A stretch of DNA of 64,000 nucleotides, taken from assembly GCA_947683625.1 (NCBI GenBank), contig CANTUR010000935.1, forward strand, positions 124,001 through 188,000, given 5' to 3'. The notes beneath the pieces were generated by a model that was given only the letters and a program-made list of their open reading frames with translations, made no database searches and had not been told where the DNA came from. This document shows positions 27,692 to 41,540 of the stretch, piece by piece (the stretch's first letter is position 1; the number at the start of each line of letters is the position of its first letter). The translations under genes and the position numbers were made by a program. The stretch comes from Mallotus nudiflorus. Its lineage: Eukaryota > Streptophyta > Magnoliopsida > Malpighiales > Euphorbiaceae.

Positions 27692-29995
27692 GCACATGTG
27701 TTGAACGCAAAACGTGAACTCGTGCAAATTTGTGCACAAATGGTTTTGAACATGTTATCCAATGTTCCAATTGCATATTTACATTACTAAGCACTTGTTT
27801 TAGAGTTCTGAACTCATGAATACAATTGACATAATTGAATGCACAATTTGTGCACATTTGCGCATCTTTGAACGCAAAACTTGAACTCGTGCAAATCTAT
27901 GCACAAATGGTTTTGAACATGTTATACAATGTTCCAATTGCATATTTTCAATACTATGTACTTATTTTAGGATTCTAAACTCATGAATGCAATTGACATA
28001 ATTGAATGCAGAATTTGTACACATTTGCACATGTTCGAACCCAACTCGTGCAAATTTGTGCACAAACGGTTTTGAAACATGTCATCCAATGCTTCAATCG
28101 CATACTTAAAAATACTTAGTTCTTATTTTAGAGTTCTGAATTCATGAATACAATTGACGTAATTGAATGCACAATTTGTGCACATTTGCACATGCTTTGA
28201 CACAAAACGTGAACTCGCGCAAATTTGTGCGCAAATGGTTTTGAACATGCTATCCAATGTTCCCAATTGCATATTTACGATACTAATTACTTATTCATGA
28301 ATTCTAAACTCATGAAAACAATTGACATAATTGAATGCACAATTTGTGCACATTTTGCACACGTTTGAATGCAAAACGTGAACTCGTGCAAATTTGTGCA
28401 CAAATGGTTTTGAACGTGTTATCCAATGTTCCAAATGCGTATTTACAGTAACAATTGCTTATTTTAGGTTTCTGAACCGATGATTACAATTGACATAATT
28501 GAATGCACAATTTGTGCATATTTGCTCATGTTTAAACGCAAAACGTGAACCCTTGCAAATTTGTGCACAAATGGTATTGAACATGTTATCCAATGTTCCA
28601 TTGGCATATTTACAATACAAAGTACTTATTTTAGAGTTCTCATCTCATGAATACAGTTGACATAATTGAATGCGCAATTTGTGCACATTTGCACATGTTT
28701 GAACGCAAAACGTGAACTCGTGCAAATTTGTGAACAAATGCTTTGAACATGTTATCCAGTGCTGCAATTGTATATTTGAAATACTAGGTACTTATGCTAG
28801 AATTCTAAACTCGTGAATACAATTGACATTATTGAATGCACAATTTGTGCATATTTGCTCATGTTTGAACGCAAAACGTGAACTTGTGCAAATTTAGGCA
28901 CAAATGGTTTTGAACGTGTTATCCAATGCTCCAATTGCATTTTTACAGTACTAATTACTTATTCTAGAATTCAAACTCTTGAATACAATTGACAAGACTG
29001 AATGCAAAATTTGTGCACATTTGCACATCTTTGAACGCAAAACTTGAACTCGTGCAAATTTATTCACAAATGGTTTTGAACATGTTATCCAATGCTCCGA
29101 TTGCATATTTTCAATACTAAGTAATTATTTAGAGTTCTGAACTCATGAATACGATCGATATAATTGGATGCACAAATTGTGCACATGTTTGAGCGCAGAC
29201 TTGAACTCGTGCAAATTTGTGAACAAATGCTTTTGAACATGTTATCCAACGTTGCAATTGCATATTTTCAATAGTAAGTACTTGTTCTAGAATTCTCAAC
29301 TCATGAACACAATCGACATAATTGAATGCACATTTGCACATGTTTGAACGCAAAATGCGACCTCGTGCAAATTTGTGCACAAATGGTTTTCAACATGTTA
29401 TCCAATGTTCCAATTGTATATTTTCAATGCTAAGTACTTATTTTAGAGTTCTGAACTCGTGAATACAATTGACATAATTGAATGCACACTTTGTGCACAT
29501 TCGCACATGTTTGAACGCTAAACTTGAACTCGTGCAAATTTGTGGACAAATGCTTTCGAATATGTTATCCATGTTCCAACTGAATATTTGCAATACCAAG
29601 TACTTGTTCTCGGAATTCTAATCTCATGAACACAATGGACATAATTGAATGCACGATTTGTCCACATTTGCACATGTTTGAACGCAAAACGTGCAAATTT
29701 GTGCACAAATGGTTTTGAACATGTTATCCAATGTTCCAATTGCATATTTACAAATACTAAGTACTTATTCTAGAGTTCTGAACGCATGAATACAATTGAC
29801 ATAATTGAATGCAGAATTTGTGCACATTGCACACATTTGAACGCAAAACGTGAACTCGTGCAAATTTGCGAACAAATGCTTTTGAACATGTTATCCAATG
29901 TTGCAATTGCATATTTGCAGTACTAGGTACTCATTACAGAATTCTAAACTCATGAATACAATTGACAGAATCGAATGCACAATTTGTGCACGTTT
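27692..29995. repeat. HOR copy 13 (2304 bp)
   Basis: Ten one-base indels, including losses near 28198, 28741, 28974, 29127, 29197, 29570 and 29825, plus a T-to-G change at 29637. The net change of -4 matches the length. Confidence 0.95.
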
Positions 29996-32301
29996 GCACA
30001 TGTTGAACGCAAAACGTGAACTCGTGCAAATTTGTGCACAAATGGTTTTGAACATGTTATCCAATGTTCCAATTGCATATTTACATTACTAAGCACTTGT
30101 TTTAGAGTTCTGAACTCATGAATACAATTGACATAATTGAATGCACAATTTGTGCACATTTGCGCATCTTTGAACGCAAAACTTGAACTCGTGCAAATCT
30201 ATGCACAAATGGTTTTGAACATGTTATGCAATGTTCCAATTGCATATTTTCAATACTATGTACTTATTTAGGATTCTAAACTCATGAATGCAATTGACAT
30301 AATTGAATGCAGAATTTGTACACATTTGCACATGTTCGAACCCAACTCGTGCAAATTTGTGCACAAACGGTTTTGAACATGTCATCCAATGCTTCAATCG
30401 CATACTTAAAAATACTTAGTTCTTATTTTAGAGTTCTGAATTCATGAATACAATTGACGTAATTGAATGCACAATTTGTGCACATTTGCACATGCTTTGA
30501 ACACAAAACGTGAACTCGCGCAAATTTGTGCGCAAATGGTTTTGAACATGCTATCCAATGTTCCCAATTGCATATTTACGATACTAATTACTTATTCATG
30601 AATTCTAAACTCATGAAAACAATTGACATAATTGAATGCACAATTTGTGCACATTTTGCACACGTTTGAATGCAAAACGTGAACTCGTGCAAATTTGTGC
30701 ACAAATGGTTTTGAACGTGTTATCCAATGTTCCAAATGCGTATTTACAGTAACAATTGCTTATTTTAGGTTTCTGAACCGATGATTACAATTGACATAAT
30801 TGAATGCACAATTTGTGCATATTTGCTCATGTTTAAACGCAAAACGTGAACCCTTGCAAATTTGTGCACAAATGGTATTGAACATGTTATCCAATGTTCC
30901 ATTGGCATATTTACAATACAAAGTACTTATTTTAGAGTTCTCATCTCATGAATACAGTTGACATAATTGAATGCGCAATTTGTGCACATTTGCACATGTT
31001 TGAACGCAAAACGTGAACTCGTGCAAATTTGTGAACAAATGCTTTTGAACATGTTATCCAGTGCTGCAATTGTATATTTGAAATACTAGGTACTTATGCT
31101 AGAATTCTAAACTCGTGAATACAATTGACATTATTGAATGCACAATTTGTGCATATTTGCTCATGTTTGAACGCAAAACGTGAACTTGTGCAAATTTAGG
31201 CACAAATGGTTTTGAACGTGTTATCCAATGCTCCAATTGCATTTTTACAGTACTAATTACTTATTCTAGAATTCAAAACTCTTGAATACAATTGACAAGA
31301 CTGAATGCAAAATTTGTGCACATTTGCACATCTTTGAACGCAAAACTTGAACTCGTGCAAATTTATTCACAAATGGTTTTGAACATGTTATCCAATGCTC
31401 CGATTGCATATTTTCAATACTAAGTAATTATTTTAGAGTTCTGAACTCATGAATACGATCGATATAATTGGATGCACAAATTGTGCACATGTTTGAGCGC
31501 AAGACTTGAACTCGTGCAAATTTGTGAACAAATGCTTTTGAACATGTTATCCAACGTTGCAATTGCATATTTTCAATAGTAAGTACTTGTTCTAGAATTC
31601 TCAACTCATGAACACAATCGACATAATTGAATGCACATTTGCACATGTTTGAACGCAAAATGCGACCTCGTGCAAATTTGTGCACAAATGGTTTTCAACA
31701 TGTTATCCAATGTTCCAATTGTATATTTTCAATGCTAAGTACTTATTTTAGAGTTCTGAACTCGTGAATACAATTGACATAATTGAATGCACACTTTGTG
31801 CACATTCGCACATGTTTGAACGCTAAACTTGAACTCGTGCAAATTTGTGGACAAATGCTTTCGAATATGTTATCCAATGTTCCAACTGAATATTTGCAAT
31901 ACCAAGTACTTGTTCTCGAATTCTAATCTCATGAACACAATTGACATAATTGAATGCACGATTTGTCCACATTTGCACATGTTTGAACGCAAAACGTGCA
32001 AATTTGTGCACAAATGGTTTTGAACATGTTATCCAATGTTCCAATTGCATATTTACAAATACTAAGTACTTATTCTAGAGTTCTGAACGCATGAATACAA
32101 TTGACATAATTGAATGCAGAATTTGTGCACATTTGCACACATTTGAACGCAAAACGTGAACTCGTGCAAATTTGCGAACAAATGCTTTTGAACATGTTAT
32201 CCAATGTTGCAATTGCATATTTGCAGTACTAGGTACTCATTACAGAATTCTAAACTCATGAATACAATTGACAGAATCGAATGCACAATTTGTGCACGTT
32301 T
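29996..32301. repeat. HOR copy 14 (2306 bp)
   Basis: Only two one-base losses, near 30003 and 30267; the rest is clean. It carries G at 30228 (ttatGcaatg, A in most copies), shared with copies 15 and 16. Confidence 0.95.
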
Positions 32302-34613
32302 GCACATGTTTGAACGCAAAACGTGAACTCGTGCAAATTTGTGCACAAATGGTTTTGAACATGTTATCCAATGTTCCAATTGCATATTTACATTACTAAG
32401 CACTTGTTTTAGAGTTCTGAACTCATGAATACAATTGACATAATTGAATGCACAATTTGTGCACATTTGCGCATCTTTGAACGCAAAACTTGAACTCGTG
32501 CAAATCTATGCACAAATGGTTTTGAACATGTTATGCAATGTTCCAATTGCATATTTTCAATACTATGTACTTATTTTAGGATTCTAAACTCATGAATGCA
32601 ATTGACATAATTGAATGCAGAATTTGTACACATTTGCACATGTTCGAACCCAACTCGTGCAAATTGTGCACAAACGGTTTTGAACATGTCATCCAATGCT
32701 TCAATCGCATACTTAAAAATACTTAGTTCTTATTTTAGAGTTCTGAATTCATGAATACAATTGACGTAATTGAATGCACCATTTGTGCACATTTGCACAT
32801 GCTTTGAACACAAAACGTGAACTCGCGCAAATTTTGTGCGCAAATGGTTTTGAAAATGCTATCCAATGTTCCCAATTGCATATTTACGATACTAATTACT
32901 TATTCATGAATTCTAAACTCATGAAAACAATTGACATAATTGAATGCACAATTTGTGCACATTTTGCACACGTTGAATGCAAAACGGTGAACTCGTGCAA
33001 ATTTGTGCACAAATGGTTTTGAACGTGTTATCCAATGTTCCAAATGCGTATTTACAGTAACAATTGCTTATTTTAGGTTTCTGAACCGATGATTACAATT
33101 GACATAATTGAATGCACAATTTGTGCATATTTGCTCATGTTTAAACGCAAAACGTGAACCCTTGCAAATTTGTGCACAAATGGTATTGAACATGTTATCC
33201 AATGTTCCATTGGCATATTTACAATACAAAGTACTTATTTTAGAGTTCTCATCTCATGAATACAGTTGACATAATTGAATGCGCAATTTGTGCACATTTG
33301 CACATGTTTGAACGCAAAACGTGAACTCGTGCAAATTTGTGAACAAATGCTTTTGAACATGTTATCCCAGTGCTGCAATTGTATATTTGAAATACTAGGT
33401 ACTTATGCTAGAATTCTAAACTCGTGAATACAATTGACATTATTGAATGCACAATTTGTGCATATTTGCTCATGTTTGAACGCAAAACGTGAACTTGTGC
33501 AAATTTAGGCACAAAGGTTTTGAACGTGTTATCCAATGCTCCAATTGCATTTTTTACAGTACTAATTACTTATTCTAGAATTCAAAACTCTTGAATACAA
33601 TTGACAAGACTGAATGCAAAATTTGTGCACACTTTGCACATCTTTGAACGCAAAACTTGAACTCGTGCAAATTTATTCACAAATGGTTTTGAACATGTTA
33701 TCCAATGCTCCGATTGCATATTTTCAATACTAAGTACTTATTTTAGAGTTCTGAACTCATGAATACGATCGATATAATTGGGATGCACAAATTGTGCACA
33801 TGTTTGAGCGCAAGACTTGAACTCGTGCAAATTTGTGAACAAATGCTTTTGAACATGTTATCCAACGTTGCAATTGCATATTTTCAATAGTAAGTACTTG
33901 TTCTAGAATTCTCAACTCATGAACACAATCGGACATAATTGAATGCACATTTGCACATGTTTGAACGCAAAATGCGACCTCGTGCAAATTTGTGCACAAA
34001 TGGTTTCAACATGTTATCCAATGTTCCAATTGTATATTTTCAATGCTAAGTACTTATTTTAGAGTTCTGAACTCGTGAATACAATTGACATAATTGAATG
34101 CACACTTTGTGCACATTCGCACATGTTTGAACGCTAAACTTGAACTCGTGCAAATTTGTGGACAAATGCTTTCGAATATGTTATCCAATGTTCCAACTGA
34201 ATATTTGCAATACCAAGTACTTGTTCTCGAATTCTAATCTCATGAACACAATTGACATAATTGAATGCACGATTTGTCCACATTTGCACATGTTTGAACG
34301 CAAAACGTGCAAATTTGTGCACAAATGGTTTTGAACATGTTATCCAATGTTCCAATTGCATATTTACAAATACTAAGTACTTATTCTAGAGTTCTGAATG
34401 CATGAATACAATTGACATAATTGAAATGCAGAATTTGTGCACATTTGCACACATTTGAACGCAAAACGTGAACTCGTGCAAATTTGCGAACAAATGCTTT
34501 TGAACATGTTATCCAATGTTGCAATTGCATATTTGCAGTACTAGGTACTCATTACAGAATTCTAAACTCATGAATACAATTGACAGAATCGAATGCACAA
34601 TTTGTGCACGTTT
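32302..34613. repeat. HOR copy 15 (2312 bp)
   Basis: Twelve one-base indels between 32664 and 34424. Shared substitutions: G at 32535, C at 33738 and T at 34399. An extra C in the C-run at 33366-33368 recurs in copy 20. Confidence 0.95.
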
Positions 34614-36930
34614 GCACATGTTTGAACGCAAAACGTGAACTCGTGCAAATTTGTGCACAAATGGTTTTGAACATGTTATCCAATGTTTCCAATTGCATAT
34701 TTACATTACTAAGCACTTGTTTTAGAGTTCTGAACTCATGAATACAATTGACATAATTGAATGCACAATTTGTGCACATTTGCGCATCTTTGAACGCAAA
34801 ACTTGAACTCGTGCAAATCTATGCACAAATGGTTTTTGAACATGTTATGCAATGTTCCAATTGCATATTTTCAATACTATGTACTTATTTTAGGATTCTA
34901 AACTCATGAATGCAATTGACATAATTGAATGCAGAATTTGTACACATTTGCACATGTTCGAACCCAACTCGTGCAAATTTGTGCACAAACGGTTTTGAAC
35001 ATGTCATCCAATGCTTCAATCGCATACTTAAAAATACTTAGTTCTTATTTTAGAGTTCCTGAATTCATGAATACAATTGACGTAATTGAATGCACAATTT
35101 GTGCACATTTGCACATGCTTTGACACAAAACGTGGAACTCGCGCAAATTTGTGCGCAAATGGTTTTTGAACATGCTATCCAATGTTCCCAATTGCATATT
35201 TACGATACTAATTACTTATTCATGAATTCTAAACTCATGAAAACAATTGACATAATTGAATGCACAATTTGTGCACATTTTTGCACACGTTTGAATGCAA
35301 AACGTGAACTCGTGCAAATTTGTGCACAAATGGTTTTGAACGTGTTATCCAATGTTCCAAATGCGTATTTACAGTAACAATTGCTTATTTTAGGTTTCTG
35401 AACCGATGATTACAATTGACATAATTGAATGCACAATTTGTGCATGTGCATATTTGCTCATGTTTAAACGCAAAACGTGAACCCTTGCAAATTTGTGCAC
35501 AAATGGTATTGAACATGTTATCCAATGTTCCATTGGCATATTTACAATACAAAGTACTTATTTTAGAGTTCTCATCTCATGAATACAGTTGACATAATTG
35601 AATGCGCAATTTGTGCACATTTGCACATGTTTGAACGCAAAACGTGAACTCGTGCAAATTTGTGAACAAATGCTTTTGAACATGTTATCCAGTGCTGCAA
35701 TTGTATATTTGAAATACTAGGTACTTATGCTAGAATTCTAAACTCGTGAATACAATTGACATTATTGAATGCACAATTTGTGCATATTTGCTCATGTTTG
35801 AACGCAAACGTGAACTTGTGCAAATTTAGGCACAAATGGTTTTGAACGTGTTATCCAATGCTCCAATTGCATTTTTACAGTACTAATTACTTATTCTAGA
35901 ATTCAAAACTCTTGAATACAATTGACAAGGACTGAATGCAAAATTTGTGCACATTTGCACATCTTTGAACGCAAAACTTGAACTCGTGCAAATTTATTCA
36001 CAAATGGTTTTGAACATGTTATCCAATGCTCCGATTGCATATTTTCAATACTAAGTAATTATTTTAGAGTTCTGAACTCATGAATACGATCGATATAATT
36101 GGATGCACAAATTGTGCACATGTTTGAGCGCAAGACTTGAACTCGTGCAAATTTGTGAACAAATGCTTTTGAACATGTTATCCAACGTTGCAATTGCATA
36201 TTTTCAATAGTAAGTACTTGTTCTAGAATTCTCAACTCATGAACACAATCGACATAATTGATGCACATTTGCACATGTTTGAACGCAAAATGCGACCTCG
36301 TGCAAATTTGTGCACAAATGGTTTTGAACATGTTATCCAATGTTCCAATTGTATATTTTCAATGCTAAGTACTTATTTTAGAGTTCTGAACTCGTGAATA
36401 CAATTGACATAATTGAATGCACACTTTGTGCACATTCGCACATGTTTGAACGCTAAACTTGAACTCGTGCAAATTGTGGACAAATGCTTTCGAATATTGT
36501 TATCCAATGTTCCAACTGAATATTTGCAATACCAAGTACTTGTTCTCGAATTCTAATCTCATGAACACAATTGACATAATTGAATGCACGATTTGTCCAC
36601 ATTTGCACATGTTTGAACGCAAAACGTGCAAATTTGTGCACAAATGGTTTTGAACATGTTATCCAATGTTCCAATTGCATATTTACAAATACTAAGTACT
36701 TATTCTAGAGTATCTGAACGCATGAATACAATTGACATAATTGAATGCAGAATTTGTGCACATTTGCACACATTTGAACGCAAAACGTGAACTCGTGCAA
36801 ATTTGCGAACAAATGCTTTTGAACATGTTATCCATGTTGCAATTGCATATTTGCAGTACTAGGTACTCATTACAGAATTCTAACTCATGAATACAATTGA
36901 CAGAATCGAATGCACAATTTGTGCACGTTT
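34614..36930. repeat. HOR copy 16 (2317 bp)
   Basis: The longest unit. It has 15 one-base indels and a 6-bp tandem duplication of GTGCAT near 35441-35452. It shares G at 34849 with copies 14-15 and G at the 1703-equivalent (about 36326) with copies 17-18. Confidence 0.95.
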
Positions 36931-39242
36931 GCACATGTTTTGAACGCAAAACGTGAACTCGTGCAAATTTGTGCACAAATGGTTTTGAACATGTTATCCA
37001 ATGTTCCAATTGCATATTTACATTACTAAGCACTTGTTTTAGAGTTCTGAACTCATGAATACAATTGACATAATTGAATGCACAATTTGTGCACATTTGC
37101 GCATCTTTGAACGCAAAACTTGAACTCGTGCAAATCTATGCACAAATGGTTTTGAACATGTTATACAATGTTCCAATTGCATATTTTCAATACTATGTAC
37201 TTATTTTAGGATTCTAAACTCATGAATGCAATTGACATAATTGAATGCAGAATTTGTACACATTTGCACATGTTCGAACCCAACTCGTGCAAATTTGTGC
37301 ACAAACGGTTTTGAACATGTCATCCAATGCTTCAATCGCATACTTAAAAATACTTAGTTCTTATTTTAGAGTTCTGAATTCATGAATACAATTGACGTAA
37401 TTGAATGCACAATTTGTGCACATTTGCACATGCTTTGAACACAAAACGTGAACTCGCGCAAATTTGTGCGCAAATGGTTTTGAACATGCTATCCAATGTT
37501 CCCAATTGCATATTACGATACAAATTACTTATTCATGAATTCTAAACTCATGAAAACAATTGACATAATTGAATGCACAATTTGTGCACATTTTGCACAC
37601 GTTTGAATGCAAAACGTGAACTCGTGCAAATTTGTGCACAAATGGTTTTGAACGTGTTATCCAATGTTCCAAATGCGTATTTACAGTAACAATTGCTTAT
37701 TTTAGGTTTCTGAACCGATGATTACAATTGACATAATTGAATGCACAATTTGTGCATATTTGCTCATGTTTAAACGCAAAAACGTGAACCCTTGCAAATT
37801 TGTGCACAAATGGTATTGAACATGTTATCCAATGTTCCATTGGCATATTTACAATACAAAGTACTTATTTAGAGTTCTCATCTCATGAATACAGTTGACA
37901 TAATTGAATGCGCAATTTGTGCACATTTGCACATGTTTGAACGCAAAACGTGAACTCGTAGCAAATTTGTGAACAAATGCTTTGAACATGTTATCCAGTG
38001 CTGCAATTGTATATTTGAAATACTAGGTACTTATGCTAGAATTCTAAACTCGTGAATACAATTGACATTATTGAATGCACAATTTGTGCATATTTGCTCA
38101 TGTTTGAACGCAAAACGTGAACTTGTGCAAATTTAGGCACAAATGGTTTTGAACGTGTTATCCAATGCTCCAATTGCATTTTTACAGAACTAATTACTTA
38201 TTCTAGAATTCAAAACTCTTGAATACAATTGACAAGACTGAATGCAAAATTTGTGCACATTTGCACATCTTTGAACGCAAAACTTGAACTCGTGCAAATT
38301 TATCACAAATGGTTTTGAACATGTTATCCAATGCTCCGATTGCATATTTTCAATACTAAGTAATTATTTAGAGTTCTGAACTCATGAATACGATCGATAT
38401 AATTGGATGCACAAATTGTGGCACATGTTTGAGCGCAAGACTTGAACTCGTGCAAATTTGTGAACAATATGCTTTTGAACATGTTATCCAACGTTGCAAT
38501 TGCATATTTTCAATAGTAAGTACTTGTTCTAGAATTCTCAACTCATGAACACAATCGACATAATTGAATGCACATTTGCACATGTTTGAACGCAAAATGC
38601 GACCTCGTGCAAATTTGTGCACAAATGGTTTTGAACATGTTATCCAATGTTCCAATTGTATATTTTCAATGCTAAGTACTTATTTTAGAGTTCTGAACTC
38701 GTGAATACAATTGACATAATTGAATGCACACTTTGTGCACATTCGCACATGTTTGAACGCTAAACTTGAACTCGTGCAAATTTGTGGACAAATGCTTTCC
38801 GAATATGTTATCCAATGTTCCAACTGAATATTTGCAATACCAAGTACTTGTTCTCGAATTCTAATCTCATGAACACAAATGGACATAATTGAATGCACGA
38901 TTTGTCCACATTTGCACATGTTTGAACGCAAAACGTGCAAATTTGTGCACAAATGGTTTTGAACATGTTATCCAATGTTCCAATTGCATATTTACAAATA
39001 CTAAGTACTTATTCTAGAGTTCTGAACGCATGAATACAATTGACATAATTGAATGCAGAATTTGTGCACATTTGCACACATTTGAACGCAAAACGTGAAC
39101 TCGTGCAAATTTGCGAACAAATGCTTTTGAACATGTTATCCCAATGTTGCAATTGCATATTTGCGAGTACTAGGTACTCATTACAGAATTCTAAACTCAT
39201 GAATACAATTGACAGAATCGAATGCACAATTTGTGCACGTTT
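36931..39242. repeat. HOR copy 17 (2312 bp)
   Basis: Fourteen one-base indels and T-to-A changes near 37522 and 38188. It has A at the 1434-equivalent, the last copy in the window to do so, and G at the 1703-equivalent. Confidence 0.95.
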
Positions 39243-41540
39243 GCACATGTTTTGAACGCAAAACGTGAACTCGTGCAAATTTGTGCACAAATGGTTTTTG
39301 AACATGTTATCCAATGTTCCAATTGCATATTTACATTACTAAGCACTTGTTTTAGAGTTCTGAACTCATGAATACAATTGACATAATTGAATGCACAATT
39401 TTTGCACATTTGCGCATCTTTGAACGCAAAACTTGAACTCGTGCAATCTATGCACAAATGGTTTTGAACATGTTATACAATGTTCCAATTGCATATTTTC
39501 AATACTATGTACTTATTTTAGGATTCTAAACTCATGAATGCAATTGACATAATTGAATGCAGATTTGTACACATTTGCACATGTTCGAACCAACTCGTGC
39601 AAATTTGTGCACAAACGGTTTTGACATGTCATCCAATGCTTCAATCGCATACTTAAAAATACTTAGTTCTTATTTAGAGTTCTGAATTCATGAATACAAT
39701 TGACGTAATTGAATGCACAATTTGTGCACATTTGCACATGCTTTGAACACAAAACGTGAACTCGCGCAAATTTGTGCGCAAATGGTTTTGAACATGCTAT
39801 CCAAAATTGCATATTTACGATACTAATTACTTATTCATGAATTCTAAACTCATGAAAACAATTGACATAATTGAATGCACAATTTGTGCACATTTTGCAC
39901 ACGTTTGAATGCAAAACGTGAACTCGTGCAAATTTGTGCACAAATGGTTTTGAACGTGTTATCCAATGTTCCAAATGCGTATTTACAGTAACAATTGCTT
40001 ATTTTAGGTTTCTGAACCGATGATTACAATTGACATAATTGAATGCACAATTTGTGCATATTTGCTCATGTTTAAACGCAAAACGTGAACCCTTGCAAAT
40101 TTGTGCACAAATGGTATTGAACATGTTATCCAATGTTCCATTGGCATATTTACAATACAAAGTACTTATTTTAGAGTTCTCATCTCATGAATACAGTTGA
40201 CATAATTGAATGCGCAATTTGTGCACATTTGCACATGTTTGAACGCAAAACGTGAACTCGTGCAAATTTGTGAACAAATGCTTTTGAACATGTTATCCAG
40301 TGCTGCAATTGTATATTTGAAATACTAGGTACTTATGCTAGAATTCTAAACTCGTGAATACAATTGACATTATTGAATGCACAATTTGTGCATATTTGCT
40401 CATGTTTGAACGCAAAACGTGAACTTGTGCAAATTTAGGCACAAATGGTTTTGAACGTGTTATCCAATGCTCCAATTGCATTTTTACAGTACTAATTACT
40501 TATTCTAGAATTCAAAACTCTTGAATACAATTGACAAGACTGAATGCAAAATTTGTGCACATTTGCACATCTTTGAACGCAAAACTTGAACTCGTGCAAA
40601 TTTATTCACAAATGGTTTTGAACATGTTATCCAATGCTCCGATTGCATATTTTCAATACTAAGTACTTATTTTAGAGTTCTGAACTCATGAATACGATCG
40701 ATATAATTGGATGCACAAATTGTGCACATGTTTGAGCGCAAGACTTGAACTCGTGCAAATTTGTGAACAAATGCTTTTGAACATGTTATCCAACGTTGCA
40801 ATTGCATATTTTCAATAGTAAGTACTTGTTCTAGAATTCTCAACCCATGAACACAATCGACATAATTGAATGCACATTTGCACATGTTTGAACGCAAAAT
40901 GCGACCTCGTGCAAATTTGTGCACAAATGGTTTTGAACATGTTATCCAATGTTCCAATTGTATATTTTCAATGCTAAGTACTTATTTTAGAGTTCTGAAC
41001 TCGTGAATACAATTGACATAATTGAATGCACACTTTGTGCACATTCGCACATGTTTGAACGCTAAACTTGAACTCGTGCAAATTTGTGGACAAATGCTTT
41101 CGAATATGTTATCCAATGTTCCAACTGAATATTTGCAATACCAAGTACTTGTTCTCGAATTCTAATCTCATGAACACAATTGACATAATTGAATGCACGA
41201 TTTGTCCACATTTGCACATGTTTGAACGCAAAACGTGCAAATTTGTGCACAAATGGTTTTGAACATGTTATCCAATGTTCCAATTGCATATTTACAAATA
41301 CTAAGTACTTATTCTAGAGTTCTGAACGCATGAATACAATTGACATAATTGAATGCAGAATTTGTGCACATTTGCACACATTTGAACGCAAAACGTGAAC
41401 TCGTGCAAATTTGCGAACAAATGCTTTTGAACATGTTATCCAATGTTGCAATTGCATATTTGCAGTACTAGGTACTCATTACAGAATTCTAAACTCATGA
41501 ATACAATTGACAGAATCGAATGCACAATTTGTGCACGTTT
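39243..41540. repeat. HOR copy 18 (2298 bp)
   Basis: The shortest complete unit. Seven one-base indels lie between 39250 and 39674, with a 7-bp deletion near 39804. Beyond about 39812 it is clean. It carries C at the 1434-equivalent (40666), C at 40845 (caacCcatg) and G at the 1703-equivalent. Confidence 0.95.

Larger units (their letters stand above)
22950..39811. other. Indel-rich stretch, probable low-quality consensus
   Basis: Aligning copies 11-18 to the reference by eye gives about 78 insertions or deletions and about 8 substitutions over 16.9 kb. Only 6 indels were found in the other 47 kb. Almost all are one base long and most fall in short homopolymers. The summed changes reproduce each copy length exactly (2305, 2305, 2304, 2306, 2312, 2317, 2312 and 2298). 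An excess of single-base homopolymer indels over substitutions is the known signature of unpolished long-read consensus. Real decay would be expected to give mostly substitutions. The stretch ends sharply inside copy 18. Confidence 0.8.

Noticed and set aside
35441..35452. GTGCAT duplication as a target-site duplication
   Set aside because: The two copies are directly adjacent with nothing between them, so this is a tandem slip rather than an insertion footprint.
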